DNA of 64,000 bases from contig OZ038423.1 of assembly GCA_964036155.1 (NCBI GenBank), positions 20,661,249 to 20,725,248 on the forward strand. The letters run 5' to 3'. Numbering within the stretch: position 1 is the first letter of the stretch; the number at the start of each line of letters is the position of its first letter. The position numbers and the translations under genes are program-made. Of the stretch, positions 27,154 through 37,631 are shown in pieces. This stretch comes from Diploscapter coronatus. Lineage: Eukaryota > Nematoda > Chromadorea > Rhabditida > Rhabditidae. A model generated the notes under the pieces. It was not told where the DNA came from. It was given only the letters and a program-made list of their open reading frames with translations, and did not search any database.

Positions 27154-27768
27154 AGTAGTATATAATAGGCGTTTCTGGCGCACCCCTTTTACCCCTCCTT
27201 CAAAACCCTACATAAATGTCCTAATTTCCCCATTTTGCCGCCATATATTCCTACTTCTATCAAGTATCCACCTTCTAGCACACCCTTCACCCCCTATATT
27301 TTGAGCAATATTGACCCAATCCACATACCATATATCGCTAAAACCAGGACTTTATCAAATAGCCATTTTCTGGTGCAGTTTGCGCCCCCACTCTCTTCAT
27401 CGTCGTTTTTCAGCGATTTTTATATTTATAAATGTTTATTAAAACGTTAAAAGCATTGACAAATTACGACATTACAAATCTTGCAAATGAATTAAATATA
27501 AAAATTTTTAGAGGAACTCTTGTAAAAGTAATATTGGGTGATGATTTTAGATCTCCTCTAGTCAGAAGATTGTATGACCACCTTACTATTTGAGGCATGC
27601 TTGCATATACTTTCTTAATTAAGCAAGCGTCTTAGAGTAGACAATAGGGAATAATTCAAGTCCTGAAGTGAAGAAATTTAGAATCTTATGAACTGATATC
27701 AATTTTTGGTATGATTTTCAGCATAAAATTATGAGAAAAATTAACATTATTACTCTTATAAAAATGAT

Positions 27769-28692
27769 TTATTGATCTTCATAGCGAACAGGAATGAAGT
27801 TACAAACGGCACGTATGACGTGCCTATAATCTTCAGAGAAGGTATTCGGAATTGCAATTGAGTTTCCATTAAGTGAGTGGATACCAGCATTTTGATGAGA
27901 GTAAATTTCATTAATGATTGTTCCAAATTCTTGTGCTTTTTTTGCTCGATGCTTCAATCTGGGTGCATTTTCAGCTTCCCACCGATATTGTGAAAACTTC
28001 GTATGGTTCCAAACATGTTCCCACTTTTGAGACCGGCTGCAGTTGGGCTGAATTCTCATACAAGGCAATTTCACGAGCTCACAATGCTCGATGGCAGTAC
28101 GGGGTTCGAGACGTCCACGAGCTTTCATAGTTTCAGCATTAGCATTCTTCTGCAAAATTGTAAATAAAAGGATATACAAATATACCTGGTTTCAAAAGCT
28201 ATTATATATGACTATATTTAAATTCCACTCAATTAGTTATCGAAAAGTATAAAATCAAAAAATCACTAAACTCAATTAAACTAAGCAAGTCTATATAACT
28301 GTTGAAAAGCTATAGGAGCTTAAATTTATGCCTTTTATGACTTCTAATAATTTTTTACTCAGTGCCTATTAAAATTTTTAAATTTTATTCAAAAAATTAT
28401 TCAAATTACTAACCAAGCTATCTTCCAAACGTTGATTTTCCACTACCAATTTAGTGGTTTGCTCTCGTAGTTCTTTGTCTTTTTCACTTTGAAGTTGCCT
28501 TAGTTCTTTGTCTTTTTTACTTTGAAGTTGCATTAGTTTTTCGTTTTTTTCTTCTTGAAGTCTCATTAGTTCTTTCTCTTTTTCTTCTCGAAGTTCCTTT
28601 ATTTCTTTCTCTTTTTCTTTTTGAAGTTCGAAATATCGGCACTCCCATATTGGAGATAATGAATCGCTTTCCTCTCTCCTTCTTTTCAGCAT
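27769..28692 (-). CDS. Coiled-coil protein built on 11-residue repeats, unknown family
   Basis: Two exons, 28692-28414 and 28149-27769, joined in phase 0 (donor GTTAGT, acceptor ATTTTGCAG), giving 219 aa. An acceptor TTTAGTTTTTCAG ends one base before the ATG, so the mRNA is probably trans-spliced. Residues about 20-75 are five tandem 11-residue units of the type EKEKELMRLQE / EKNEKLMQLQS / KKDKELRQLQS, a hendecad pattern that predicts a long straight coiled coil. The C-terminal 126 residues contain Cys, His and Trp (KLPCMRIQPNCS, QKWEHVWNHTKF) and no domain I recognise. No signal or membrane segment. It lies inside the possible 4.5-kb TIR element, so it might be element-borne. Upstream start at ATG 28692 is supported by the acceptor. 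Confidence 0.7.
28469..28633 (-). repeat. Coding 33-bp tandem repeats
   Basis: Five consecutive 33-bp units (on the plus strand starting AGTTCTTTGTCTTTTT) lie in frame within the first exon of the coiled-coil gene, so each unit encodes 11 residues. The two right-hand and two left-hand units are most similar to each other, suggesting local expansion. Confidence 0.85.
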
Positions 28693-28708
28693 TCTGAAAA
28701 ACTAAATA
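28693..28708 (-). promoter_or_regulatory. Probable trans-splice acceptor of the coiled-coil gene
   Basis: Minus strand TTTAGTTTTTCAG followed by A and the ATG. The acceptor is strong and leaves a one-base 5' leader, which fits spliced-leader addition. Confidence 0.55.
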
Positions 28709-29511
28709 AAAATGTTATTTCAATAATGGCTTCACGCAAGTATAGCCTATCTTGTCGAACATCATTGAAATGAGAGGAAAATTGGTTGACAACCATAAGA
28801 AATTATCTCATACATTCTACTTTAGAGGAAAATAATCATGAAACTTTTTTAAATTAATAAATGGCTATTTTCATCTTACAACTAAGATCCAACGATTCAG
28901 CTTTTGAATATTCTCTTCCTCAAGAGTTTTTGTGTAAGAAGTATAAAATAGGAGTTATAAATTAGATGGTTATTTAGAAATTAAGAGTAAAATAAATAAA
29001 AATTATCAAAATAATAATGATGAAAAATTGATTTCCTCAAACTCTTACTCAGGCAATACCAATAAAATTGAAAATATTTTTAATGATGAAATTATTCTTA
29101 GACCGGAAGAAAAATATTAAATTCTTTTAAATATCCTACTTTTGTCTACTATTGCCGAAGGCGGAGGAGGATGCAGACATTAGGAGTCTTTCACGAAGAT
29201 TTAATATAAAAACGATAATGCAGAAGTAGGACTGGAACCAAGACTGAAGAAAAAGGAACTGATAAACCTTATTTATATCAGGAAAAAGGGCGACTCGAAG
29301 GTTTTCGATTGCTCACAAAATACTTTTTTTTTTATTATCCTGGCTTATTGTCCTGACACTATACTTTTTTTTTTTCTTATCTCCTGTTTAAAGTCATTTG
29401 AGTGCCTATTCTTATCTGTTAACGACATTTGAGTGTGCTATTAAATAGGAATGTTATGAGGTGATCCATAAAATTTTTTTCGTAATAGCATCAAATTTCA
29501 TAATATAGTCC
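28709..29511. other. AT-rich spacer, nothing recognised
   Basis: Lies upstream of the coiled-coil gene inside the candidate element. It contains poly-T runs near 29,330 and 29,365 and no exon I can support. Confidence 0.5.
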
Positions 29512-29706
29512 GTTTCATAATTATGGATACCCCCTCGATTTAGGGGTTTGGTAACTTGCAACATTCAAGAACATTGAAAATCTATATAAGAATAATTAAA
29601 TGGACTAAATATTCACATTCAAGAAAAAAATTCCCCATGCTCGCTGTTTACAATTTGTAATTTCGCTCGAGACGTTGTTTCAGGTGTTTCATAATTATGG
29701 ATACCC
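29512..29706 (+). repeat. Pair of 21-bp direct repeats
   Basis: GTTTCATAATTATGGATACC occurs at 29512 and again at 29686 in the same orientation, 174 bp apart. The motif resembles a transposon terminal sequence but the second copy is direct, not inverted. May be the edge of nested element remnants. Confidence 0.6.
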
Positions 29707-29967
29707 TTTTTATTTAAATTAATCTGACGCCATAGAGTGAACTAATCCGACTCAAAATTTACACACTTATTCCATCATATATCCTCCTAATATCTACCAA
29801 GTTTCATCCCGACCCGACCTTTTATAAGAATCTTACGAATTTTTTTCCGAGGGTCGCCCTTAACTATGAAAAATAACAGTTTTGTATGGGATTTGTAAGA
29901 ACTATCTTCGAAAAAAATTCACTACTCACCAAAAAACTGACAAAACATAAAGCTAATAATATGACAC

Positions 29968-30027
29968 TAGACTTCGGTCGGCCGCTTCGCGGCCTCCCTT
30001 CGTCTAGGACTTTTGCTTCGCAAAAGT
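29968..30027. repeat. Two adjacent hairpins with identical GCTTCGC apices
   Basis: GGCCGC-TTC-GCGGCC (29980-29994) is nested inside CTAGAC (29968) and GTCTAG (30002). It is followed at 30009-30027 by ACTTTTGC-TTC-GCAAAAGT. The first hairpin is followed eight bases later by CTAG, an arrangement reminiscent of Helitron 3' ends, but the base after CTAG is G rather than T and I see no Helitron 5' end. Confidence 0.5.
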
Positions 30028-30214
30028 GCAAAACAAAACAATACCAAAGCCAAAGACAATATCAAATCAAAACAGCACCAATATCACAACAACTCCGGCA
30101 CTAAAACAGTTTTTCTTTAAAATTAACATACATTTTATTTGTTGCATTTCTCATTTTCATGTTCATACTCGCTCACTATCAAAATTTTTAATTTCATAGC
30201 TATCCCCTCTTGAG

Positions 30215-30357
30215 CAGGGCCGTCCAGGAATGGGTTTTTAGAATTTCGGAAAACAAACAGAATGATTTTCAAAATTTCGAAAAGCAGAAACAGAAATGGC
30301 CAAAAATCTACAGAAAACAAACAAATAGAACAGAAACAGAACTTCTGGACGGCCCTG
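30215..30357. mobile_element. hAT-like MITE, 143 bp
   Basis: Ends are inverted: CAGGGCCGTCCAG at the left and CTGGACGGCCCTG at the right. Flanks are CTCTTGAG and CTCCTGAG, a 7/8 match to the 8-bp target duplication typical of hAT transposons, whose ends also begin CAGGG. No coding capacity, so non-autonomous. Confidence 0.7.
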
Positions 30358-31017
30358 CTCCTGAGCATCCCGCTAATTTGTATCATTTTCTAAAATTCTT
30401 CAAAAATTTCAAGCTCCTTTTCATCCATAAAAATGCAAACAAATCGACTCACTAAAGGAGAAATCATTTCTAATAAGGATAATCCCCCAATCATCTGATC
30501 AAACCCAAACAAAACCTATACGTTGCACACCGCGGGAAAATTGTACATCTTTTGGTGCAAACTCCATCTCAATTGGATGACCACATCTCTAGATATAACC
30601 GTGCACAAATGACAAACAAACACACTTTGCAAAAATACGAATAAAGTAGATAAAAAAGATAGTGTAGGCCGACTGTTTTCGGCAGCCGGCTAATGCCGAA
30701 TAAAGCAGAAATAGATTACAAAGCAGTACAGATACAGTGACAGTGACAGTTACAGAAAACAGAACAGCGACAGCGACAGGTATAGAAGAAGAGTGACAGT
30801 GACAGAATAGAGTAGTCGTACTTTTATTGAAAATTGTCAGAAAATAATCCATCTCATTCCACTCCAACCCTAGTATTAATGACCTATTCATTACCAATTA
30901 TCTACTTTTTATGCATTTTCAAAACTCTTCTAATATGCAAATTTAGTATCAGTCAGCAATTGCAATTGGAAGTTTCCATTTCTCTCCATGTCAGTCTCAA
31001 TCTCATTGTAAGGTCAA

Positions 31018-31290
31018 GTTCCCATTCCGAAACTCGGACTGCATTTCATTGTTGCGGAAGCAGTAATGGGCTATCAATGTGCCATCACTTTTCGCATTTA
31101 TTAATTTAGATAAGATAGTAGCTAATTTAACATAATTTAGCAACAGCATTTTATCATATCTCTCAAGATTCAGTTCCATTGTGAAATCTGTTTCCAGACT
31201 CAAGCATCCGACCGCCTTTCATTGGGGTAGTAGCAGTAATGAACTCTCACATCCACCAATTTTCACATACATTTAACTTAGATAAGATAG
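31018..31290 (+). repeat. Diverged tandem duplication of about 170 bp
   Basis: Two blocks share ordered motifs: TTTCATTG, then GCAGTAATG (near 31,060 and 31,231), then TTAGATAAGATAGTAG (near 31,106 and 31,277). They look like two old copies of one unit just inside the right end of the candidate 4.5-kb element. Confidence 0.5.
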
Positions 31291-31789
31291 TAGAGAGAGG
31301 AAGGAGAAGAGAGCTCATCAGCGAAATAGCGAATACTGTCGGTAATGACCTCTCAAACGATTTGCAAATTTCGTTATCAAAATTAGCATGTTATAGTTTT
31401 TGGGCCAAAAGTACCCAAAAATTAGGTCAAAAATCGTCGGAAAAGTTACGTTGCACACCGATATGGAATTACCTACAAAACGGTGTATCATATGTAAGGA
31501 TACGATTTTCAGGTCCCGAGAAATAAGCCTGAACAGACACACTTTACAAAAATACTAAATTGAAGAGATGTGAAAAAACGACGATGTAGAGTGGAGGGAC
31601 GGAAAGTGCGCCAGAAACGCCTATTATATACTACTTCTACCTTTCAACCAAATTCAATATAATAGTTTATCGTTCGAATATTCAGTAGTAATAAGCAGGT
31701 TTGAGCATTGTACAATTAGATTCATAATTGTAGCTGACTGATCGGCTAATTGGTTGACTGCATCATCTGTATCATCGTTTCTGCATTTG

Positions 31790-34700
31790 TCAGTCAATCT
31801 CGAATTTCAGTTCATCGGGCTTTTCTTCTGGTCCCCAGGCTTCTTCGTACGACTGAAATTAAAGAGAAAAGTTAGATGGAATGAAAGGGGGCTATTTCGA
31901 ATTATGTTGCAGTTAGAAATCATATCTTATATAGTTTCTTGTAGAAGAAAGTTGAAGATTCAGTTTTGCAATCTTTAAAGATACCGTCATAGATTCGATG
32001 AAACTTCACTATCCTAGCATTCTCTAAAGCGCAATATGAATTCCCAACTTTATGCGGTTGTCGTCTCAGCTCCTTTTCGGTAGGCTCTCTGCTGGACACT
32101 TTCATGGGCGTGTATTTCCTCTCGATGGGCGTGGTCGTCGGATCAACGACCTTCCTATTGACCGACTTCGACTTGTCTCCTGCAACCACGACTCCAGCAG
32201 TACTCTGCAATTCGTTTGTCACTTCTCTGCTCTTTTGTGTAGTTCTGCATTCCTACCTTCGATTCACTCTCCTCCTTCTCAAGTTTTGATTCCCTTTTGG
32301 CTGCTTCTGCCGTGCCCAACTCTGCACTGCCGACAGGCAGCTGACTATTCGATGGCTTTTCCTTTTCCTTTGGAAATTTGTCGGTTTAAAATGATTCAAT
32401 CGTTAATCATGTCGAATTATCTATCCAACGTTTTGAAATGAGCGCATGTCAATAGAGACCGCCCTCCAAATGGACCAGGGAAATTTTTTCAATGGTTCTA
32501 CTATCTAAGTTACATCGATACCAACTTATATATTTAGCTTTTACTCTAATACAATAAACTTGAGTAATGTGTTTGTGGGCCCTAAATAAAATGCACTAGC
32601 TTTGTGCATTCGTGAGCATCGCTGACTATGAAGGAATGAATGAAAATTTGCAATCACTTTCCGCTTTGCTAAAAACAGTAATTTTCCCAACTCACATATT
32701 TGTCCTTGTCTTTCCTTTTGCGGCAAATCAGAAAGCAGAGAATGCAGAGGATGGCCAGAATGATCAGGAGAATAAGTAGAATGACGAGCAGAATCGCCCA
32801 GTTCCGTTGCAGCCAGTCTGAAGTCTCATTTTCGAAAAATATTGTTGGGAAGAATTGCAAATTTATCTTCGTAGAATTTCCGCGGAAATTGTATCTTTGC
32901 ATTTGATATCTTACCAATTATTTCTTCCTCTAATAATTACTAACTGTTCGACTTACTTTTACTCGCTGCCAACCCTCCCTTGTCGACAAGCACATCGTTG
33001 TTTTCCTCTTCTGTTGTCGTTGTCTGTTCATTCCCGCTGCTTGTCGTTTTCTGTAATCATATTCACTTTGCATATCCCCTTTCTTGTTCATTCTGGCTTA
33101 TTGAAAATTCCACTCACCTCTGTAGTCAGCACATCTTCTATTTCTTCTGTCAGCTGCTCTGGACTGGAAGTCTCACTACTTGTCTCTATCTCAGGTAATG
33201 TCGCCAATTCAGAAGTGGATTGATTCGATACCACACTTGCATCGGATGAAATGGAGAGAATGGTGAACAGAAGTGGTAAGCCATCTATTTAGAATACGTT
33301 TAGAAATATTTTCGAAAGAAAGTAAGTAGAACGAGTTGTTCATTCTTAAAAGAGGAAATTTGTCTCATGACTTCAACTCAAAGCTAAATGGATTGGAGCA
33401 GTACCTGTCGATGAATTGACATTGCCTACGGGCGGCGAAGTCGTCTCATTTTCCATATACACGATTTCCAACTCCATTTCTGAATATATCCAATCAATGA
33501 AAGACTTATGATTTCTATGAAGCCTCAGAATTTTATGCTTTTTAATTGTCAAATGAAGGACAATGGTGATTCCAATTTTTATCATGCCTCATTATTTTAC
33601 AATGATTTCTATTTCCTTCAATAAATTTCTAGGTCTACATGAAGAATATCCAAAAATGAAAGTGGAAAGTGAGAATCAGGGCTGTTGAAATTTCCAAAAA
33701 AAATTGGAACTCGGACTTTGTATTTTTTATAAAGTGAGACTCGAACTCACTAGCGAGTCCGAATCCCAACAGGCCTGGTGAGAATTCTTGGATGAATATG
33801 CACAACCACTCACACTCAGCAGAACTGTCATTTTCACCTCCCTGTTCGAATTAGCTCACCTGTTGTGGCAGTCTGAGTGGACGACGACTGCACTGCGGTT
33901 CGATTGCGAATTTTCATAGTCACGTCTCCATCGAAGTCCTCCTTTTCGTGCTTCAAAGCCAATGCACTGTTTATCCTGAAACATACAGAATCTGACATAA
34001 ATTTTGGAGAAAATTCAACCAGGGCTGATACTGCTTGCGCAATTCGCGAGCATTCTTCCCGTCCGTCACGTGTTTGAACTCGACCAGACTCGCACCTGAA
34101 ATTGAAATTATTGAGTGAAGTTCTGCACTTAACTTTTGGAAGCATTCAACAGTATAAAACTCATTGCATCAAAACATGATATAGAATGAATGACCAAGAG
34201 AATTTCAAGTCATTATTCACACTACATTCTCGGCCATTCCTCGTGCTGTAATCTTTCTGCTTCATTAAGACGCGTTCTTTGAGTAACCTGAACAAAGGTC
34301 GGACAACTGCAAAAGTGTCTCGGATCCGAACCAAACTTATATGGTGGATACACCCATGGGTCCTAATCACAAAAATTAGGTTTTTAGATCCCGCCCCCAA
34401 AAGTGGGCGGAGCTAGGTGGGGGTCAAAGTTGGGTGTTTTCACGATTTGGCACCCCTCAGGGGGTATAAAGAAAACTTTTTTGCTATGAAAGATTTTCGA
34501 AAAATTTAAAAAGGATGAACATGGTCATGGAATGTACTTTCTAAAAATATAATGGTTTAGGGGGTCAGCCACTTGCTGGGTATGGGAGGGGGTCCCAAAG
34601 TCAAAAGTGTTAAAAATGGCAGTTTCAAAATATGCATTTTTTGCATAAAATCGATTTTCCTGAAGAAGTTTAGGAGGAGTTCCAAAAATCTGATGCTATA

Positions 34701-37631
34701 TTCGGATTCTACGTATCAAATTACCCTAAAATCAGCCCTAAAAAGCATGAATTAGGCGGGACATTTTAGAAAAAAAATCAATCAAATAGGCGTGGCCTGA
34801 GGGTCGAATTTTACAAAACTGATCAGAAAAATTCAAACGATATACCAATCGATAGCCCTTGAAAAACTAAGCAACTTTTGTGAAGACACTACATGGTTTT
34901 CTATTATGGTTTGCGTGATATGGAGGTTTGAATGGGTCAGACACCCGAAAATGACAAAAATATTCAAAAATTCATAACTTTTGTAAAATAAAACCAAATT
35001 GAAAGATCTTTTCGGAATATAGTAGTTGGAGAGCAATACTTCATTTTTGCTTCCTAGAGTACCGTGCTATCACTTTACCATGCTATCATATGGGTCCATG
35101 GCATACCACCCATATGGTACCCGAGTGATACTATACCAAAATGGGTATCAATCGACTCGAAGTTGACTGGAGAGTAATATTCGAGTCCATTTCTATCAAT
35201 GTCAGAAAGTGGTTTCATTATACCATCATTTTAATTGACTATAACCACCTATCGAAAAAGACCAAAAATGGGGTATTTTCAAATGACCATAAAAAGCGTT
35301 ACACTAATCTGTTTTTCAAGTGGTTTTCAGCATATTATGCAGGTCGATAAGGGCTTTCGTTTGGTATATAACATGATCGATATTGGTTACCAAATGGTAA
35401 CTTGACCATATGGGTCGCTACCATTTGATACCATACCATGTTTGGTATCGTTCGACTCCAAATTGAGTGGGAATAAACAATAGATGTCTCTAGCTTCAAT
35501 TTGAGCTCGAATTTTGGTAGACTGCCTATGGAAATATTCTCGTATCATTTTCTTGAAAACTGACATTAAATTTTGGTTTTTGAGGTACCACTCCCATACC
35601 ATAATAGATAACCATGTAGTGTCTTCACAAAAGTTGCTTAGTTTTTCAAGGGCTATCAATTGGTGTATCGTTTGAATTTTTCTGATCAGTTTTATAAAAT
35701 TCGACCCTCAGGCCACGCCTATTTGATTGATTTTTTTTCTAAAATGTCCCGCCTAATTCATGCTTTTTAGGGCTGATTTTAGGGTAATTTGATACGTAGA
35801 ATCTGAATATAGCATTAGATTTTTGGAACTCGCCTTAAACTTTTCAGGAAAATCGATTTTATGCAAAAAATGGGGCATCAGCATACCGCCATTTTTGACA
35901 TAAGGACCCCTTTCTGACCCAGCAGGTGGTTGTTGCTCGAAAATCTATATACCAGAAGGTGCACAATTACATGGGCTACTCTATGCTTTTTAAAATTTTC
36001 GAAAATCTTTCATAGCAAAAAAGTTTTCTTTATACCCCCTGAGGGGTGCCAAATCGTGAAAACACCCAACTTTGACCCCCACCTAGCTCCGCCCACTTTT
36101 GGGGGCGGGATCTAAAAACCTAATTTTTGTGATTAGGACCCATGGGTGTATCCACCATATAAGTTTGGTTCGGATCCGAGACACTTTTGCAGTTGTCCGG
36201 CCGCTCTTAATAGTTTGTTCAGGTTATTCAAAGAATGCGTCTTAAAAACAGTTGTACATCGACTCACGATTCGGATTTATCCTGTCGTAGGAGTCGATCT
36301 TCACCCTCATTCCATTGCTGCTGCCTCGTGTGGAGTTGCTGATGAGAATGCCATCGAAGTGGAGGAATTCACGATTGGCAGAGGAGCGGAAGAAGTCTAG
36401 GAAGGCCTTGTGCAGGGAGCAGTCTGCAATCACTCAATCAGCCAACCAGTGGCAATTTGGAAAAATAAGCATTGCGTCATTTTATCAAATTCAAAATGAA
36501 ATTAGTTGTTTCGTTTTTTTTCCAAACTGCATTAATCAATTACTGATTCTTCCCTTCCCTCCCAGCCAAAACCAACCATCATTCTGCTCTCCTTCAGAAC
36601 TCATCACCAAGTGCACGTGACTGTCAGCCTTCTCCTGAACCTTCTCCTTCAGTTTGTTGAGTGTCAGGTGGAATTTCTGGCAGGTCGTTTGACCGGAAGA
36701 ATCGCCTCAAATCAGCTCATCTTTTGTACAATTTCAAGGACTCTTTTGCTCTTTCATAAATCGTATGAAATTTAGCTTGGCATCAACTTTTCACTAGAAA
36801 AGGATCGATTCTCTGGCATCTATCTAATAATCAGCGGGTGTTTCTCTCCTGGAATCGTTGACTCACCGAAGTCCGATTCGCTGAAAAGTTCCTCTGCAAA
36901 CTGGTCGCTGCTGACGAAGTCGCCGATCTGCACGTCATCAGGGCTGATTCTGGCAACGGCCAGCTGATAGTCGCCGTGCACAGGCACTTCGCAGCCAATC
37001 GCCTTGTACAGGTAGCGAATCCTCTTCGCCTATAAATCCAGCATTCATCAACAGCAGGACTGTTGGAAGTGCGAAAAATCGGAGGATTCAGACTCGAAAA
37101 ATTGGGACTCCAACTCTAAAATTTTTTAAAATGGGACTCGGACTCGTATTCGTGTATTCGATTCTGAGTTCCAACAGTCTTGCTCATCACCTTTCAACGA
37201 TGCTGCAATTCAATTTTACCTTTCTGGAGGTTTTCGTTTGATCCAGAACGAAGACGAACTGCACCTTCTTGGCAGCTTCGGGGCCACTAAAATTAATTAA
37301 TGCTAAAGGAATTATTCATATCAATCAATGAAATGATGAAGATTCCTTTTGCAGGTCTTCAATACTCAAAAAGCTGTACTCCGTCTTTGATTTTAAACTA
37401 GCTGAAGTTAAAACTTGGAACAAAGCTGATCTTCATGCGGCCTTTGATGGATTTGCCTCCTACTGACCTGTATGGTTTGGGCAGGCATTGGGGATTTTGA
37501 ACCGTGTCGTCATCGTCGTTATCATCTTCTTCTGAAGTGTCGTCAGTAACCTGGGCAAAGAGGGGCTGCAGAGGCAGAAGCAGACACATAAAGGCAGCCA
37601 GCAAAGGACTCCACTGCAGCAGGGAACCCAT
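31790..37631 (-). CDS. Type I membrane protein with unknown ectodomain
   Basis: Fourteen phase-consistent exons (minus): 37631-37468, 37286-37220, 37029-36867, 36705-36577, 36423-36268, 34095-34020, 33975-33860, 33479-33405, 33284-33118, 33050-32957, 32817-32696, 32367-32257, 32231-32049, 31852-31790; 561 aa. A signal peptide (residues 1-27, core PLLAAFMCLLLPLQPLFA) is followed by an acidic run, then a compact ectodomain of about 270 residues with few cysteines, a Ser/Thr/Glu-rich stalk (about 290-400), a single membrane segment of about 26 residues (409-434) followed by CRKRKDKDKY, and a 125-residue charged tail ending in KFEID. I do not recognise the ectodomain family; an adhesion or receptor role is only an inference from topology. 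Acceptors of exons 4, 12 and 13 are weak (GATTTGAG, TTCCAAAG, ACAAAAG) and chosen by phase. A GTTGCAG acceptor lies 17 nt upstream of the ATG. Confidence 0.75.
33677..33777. mobile_element. hAT-like MITE, 101 bp, exact 8-bp target duplication
   Basis: Begins CAGGGCTGTTG and ends CAACAGGCCTG, and is flanked on both sides by GTGAGAAT (33669-33676 and 33778-33785). It is inserted in the intron between exons 7 and 8 of the membrane protein gene. The interior carries the direct/inverted motif GACTCGAACTC..GCGAGTCCGAATC. Confidence 0.85.
34266..36244. mobile_element. 2-kb fold-back (long inverted repeat) element in an intron
   Basis: Left arm about 34266-34925 and right arm about 35595-36244 are inverted copies of about 90% or better identity by eye, including TCGGATCCGA, GGGGTATAAAG and TTAGGCGGGACATTTTAG in both. 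The roughly 670-bp centre holds further inverted motifs (TATCAATCGACTCGAAG versus its partner near 35,445). A 15-base insertion sits in the right arm near 36,199. The outer ends are TTAAGACGC and GCGTCTTAA; a TTAA duplication as in piggyBac is possible, though TTAA is itself palindromic. It lies wholly in the 2.2-kb intron between exons 5 and 6 of the membrane protein gene. No transposase. Confidence 0.85.
37055..37182. mobile_element. Possible hAT-like MITE remnant, 128 bp
   Basis: Ends are inverted: CAGGACTGTTGGAA at the left and TTCCAACAGTCTTG at the right, one mismatch in 14. It resembles the 33677 element internally (GGGACTCGGACTCG). No convincing target duplication. Located in the intron between exons 2 and 3 of the membrane protein gene. 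Confidence 0.55.

Larger units (their letters stand above)
27154..31635. mobile_element. Candidate 4.5-kb element with 30-bp terminal inverted repeats
   Basis: Positions 27154-27183 and 31606-31635 are perfect inverted copies of a 30-base sequence beginning AGTAGTATATAATAGGCG. Beyond 30 bases the similarity fades. If the ends are trimmed to GTATATAATAGG each side is flanked by TA, which would be a TA target duplication, but this is not unique. Inside are one spliced coiled-coil protein gene (28692-27769), a 143-bp hAT-like MITE, direct repeats and two strong hairpins, but no recognisable transposase. It could be a non-autonomous DNA transposon that carries or captured a gene, or two unrelated copies of a small repeat in opposite orientation. 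Confidence 0.4.

Noticed and set aside
31754..32441. Open frames on the plus strand over the membrane protein exons
   Set aside because: They are antisense shadows of the phase-consistent minus-strand exons.
33720..33780. tRNA-like GACTCGAACTC motif
   Set aside because: No cloverleaf can be formed around it; it is the interior of the hAT-like MITE.
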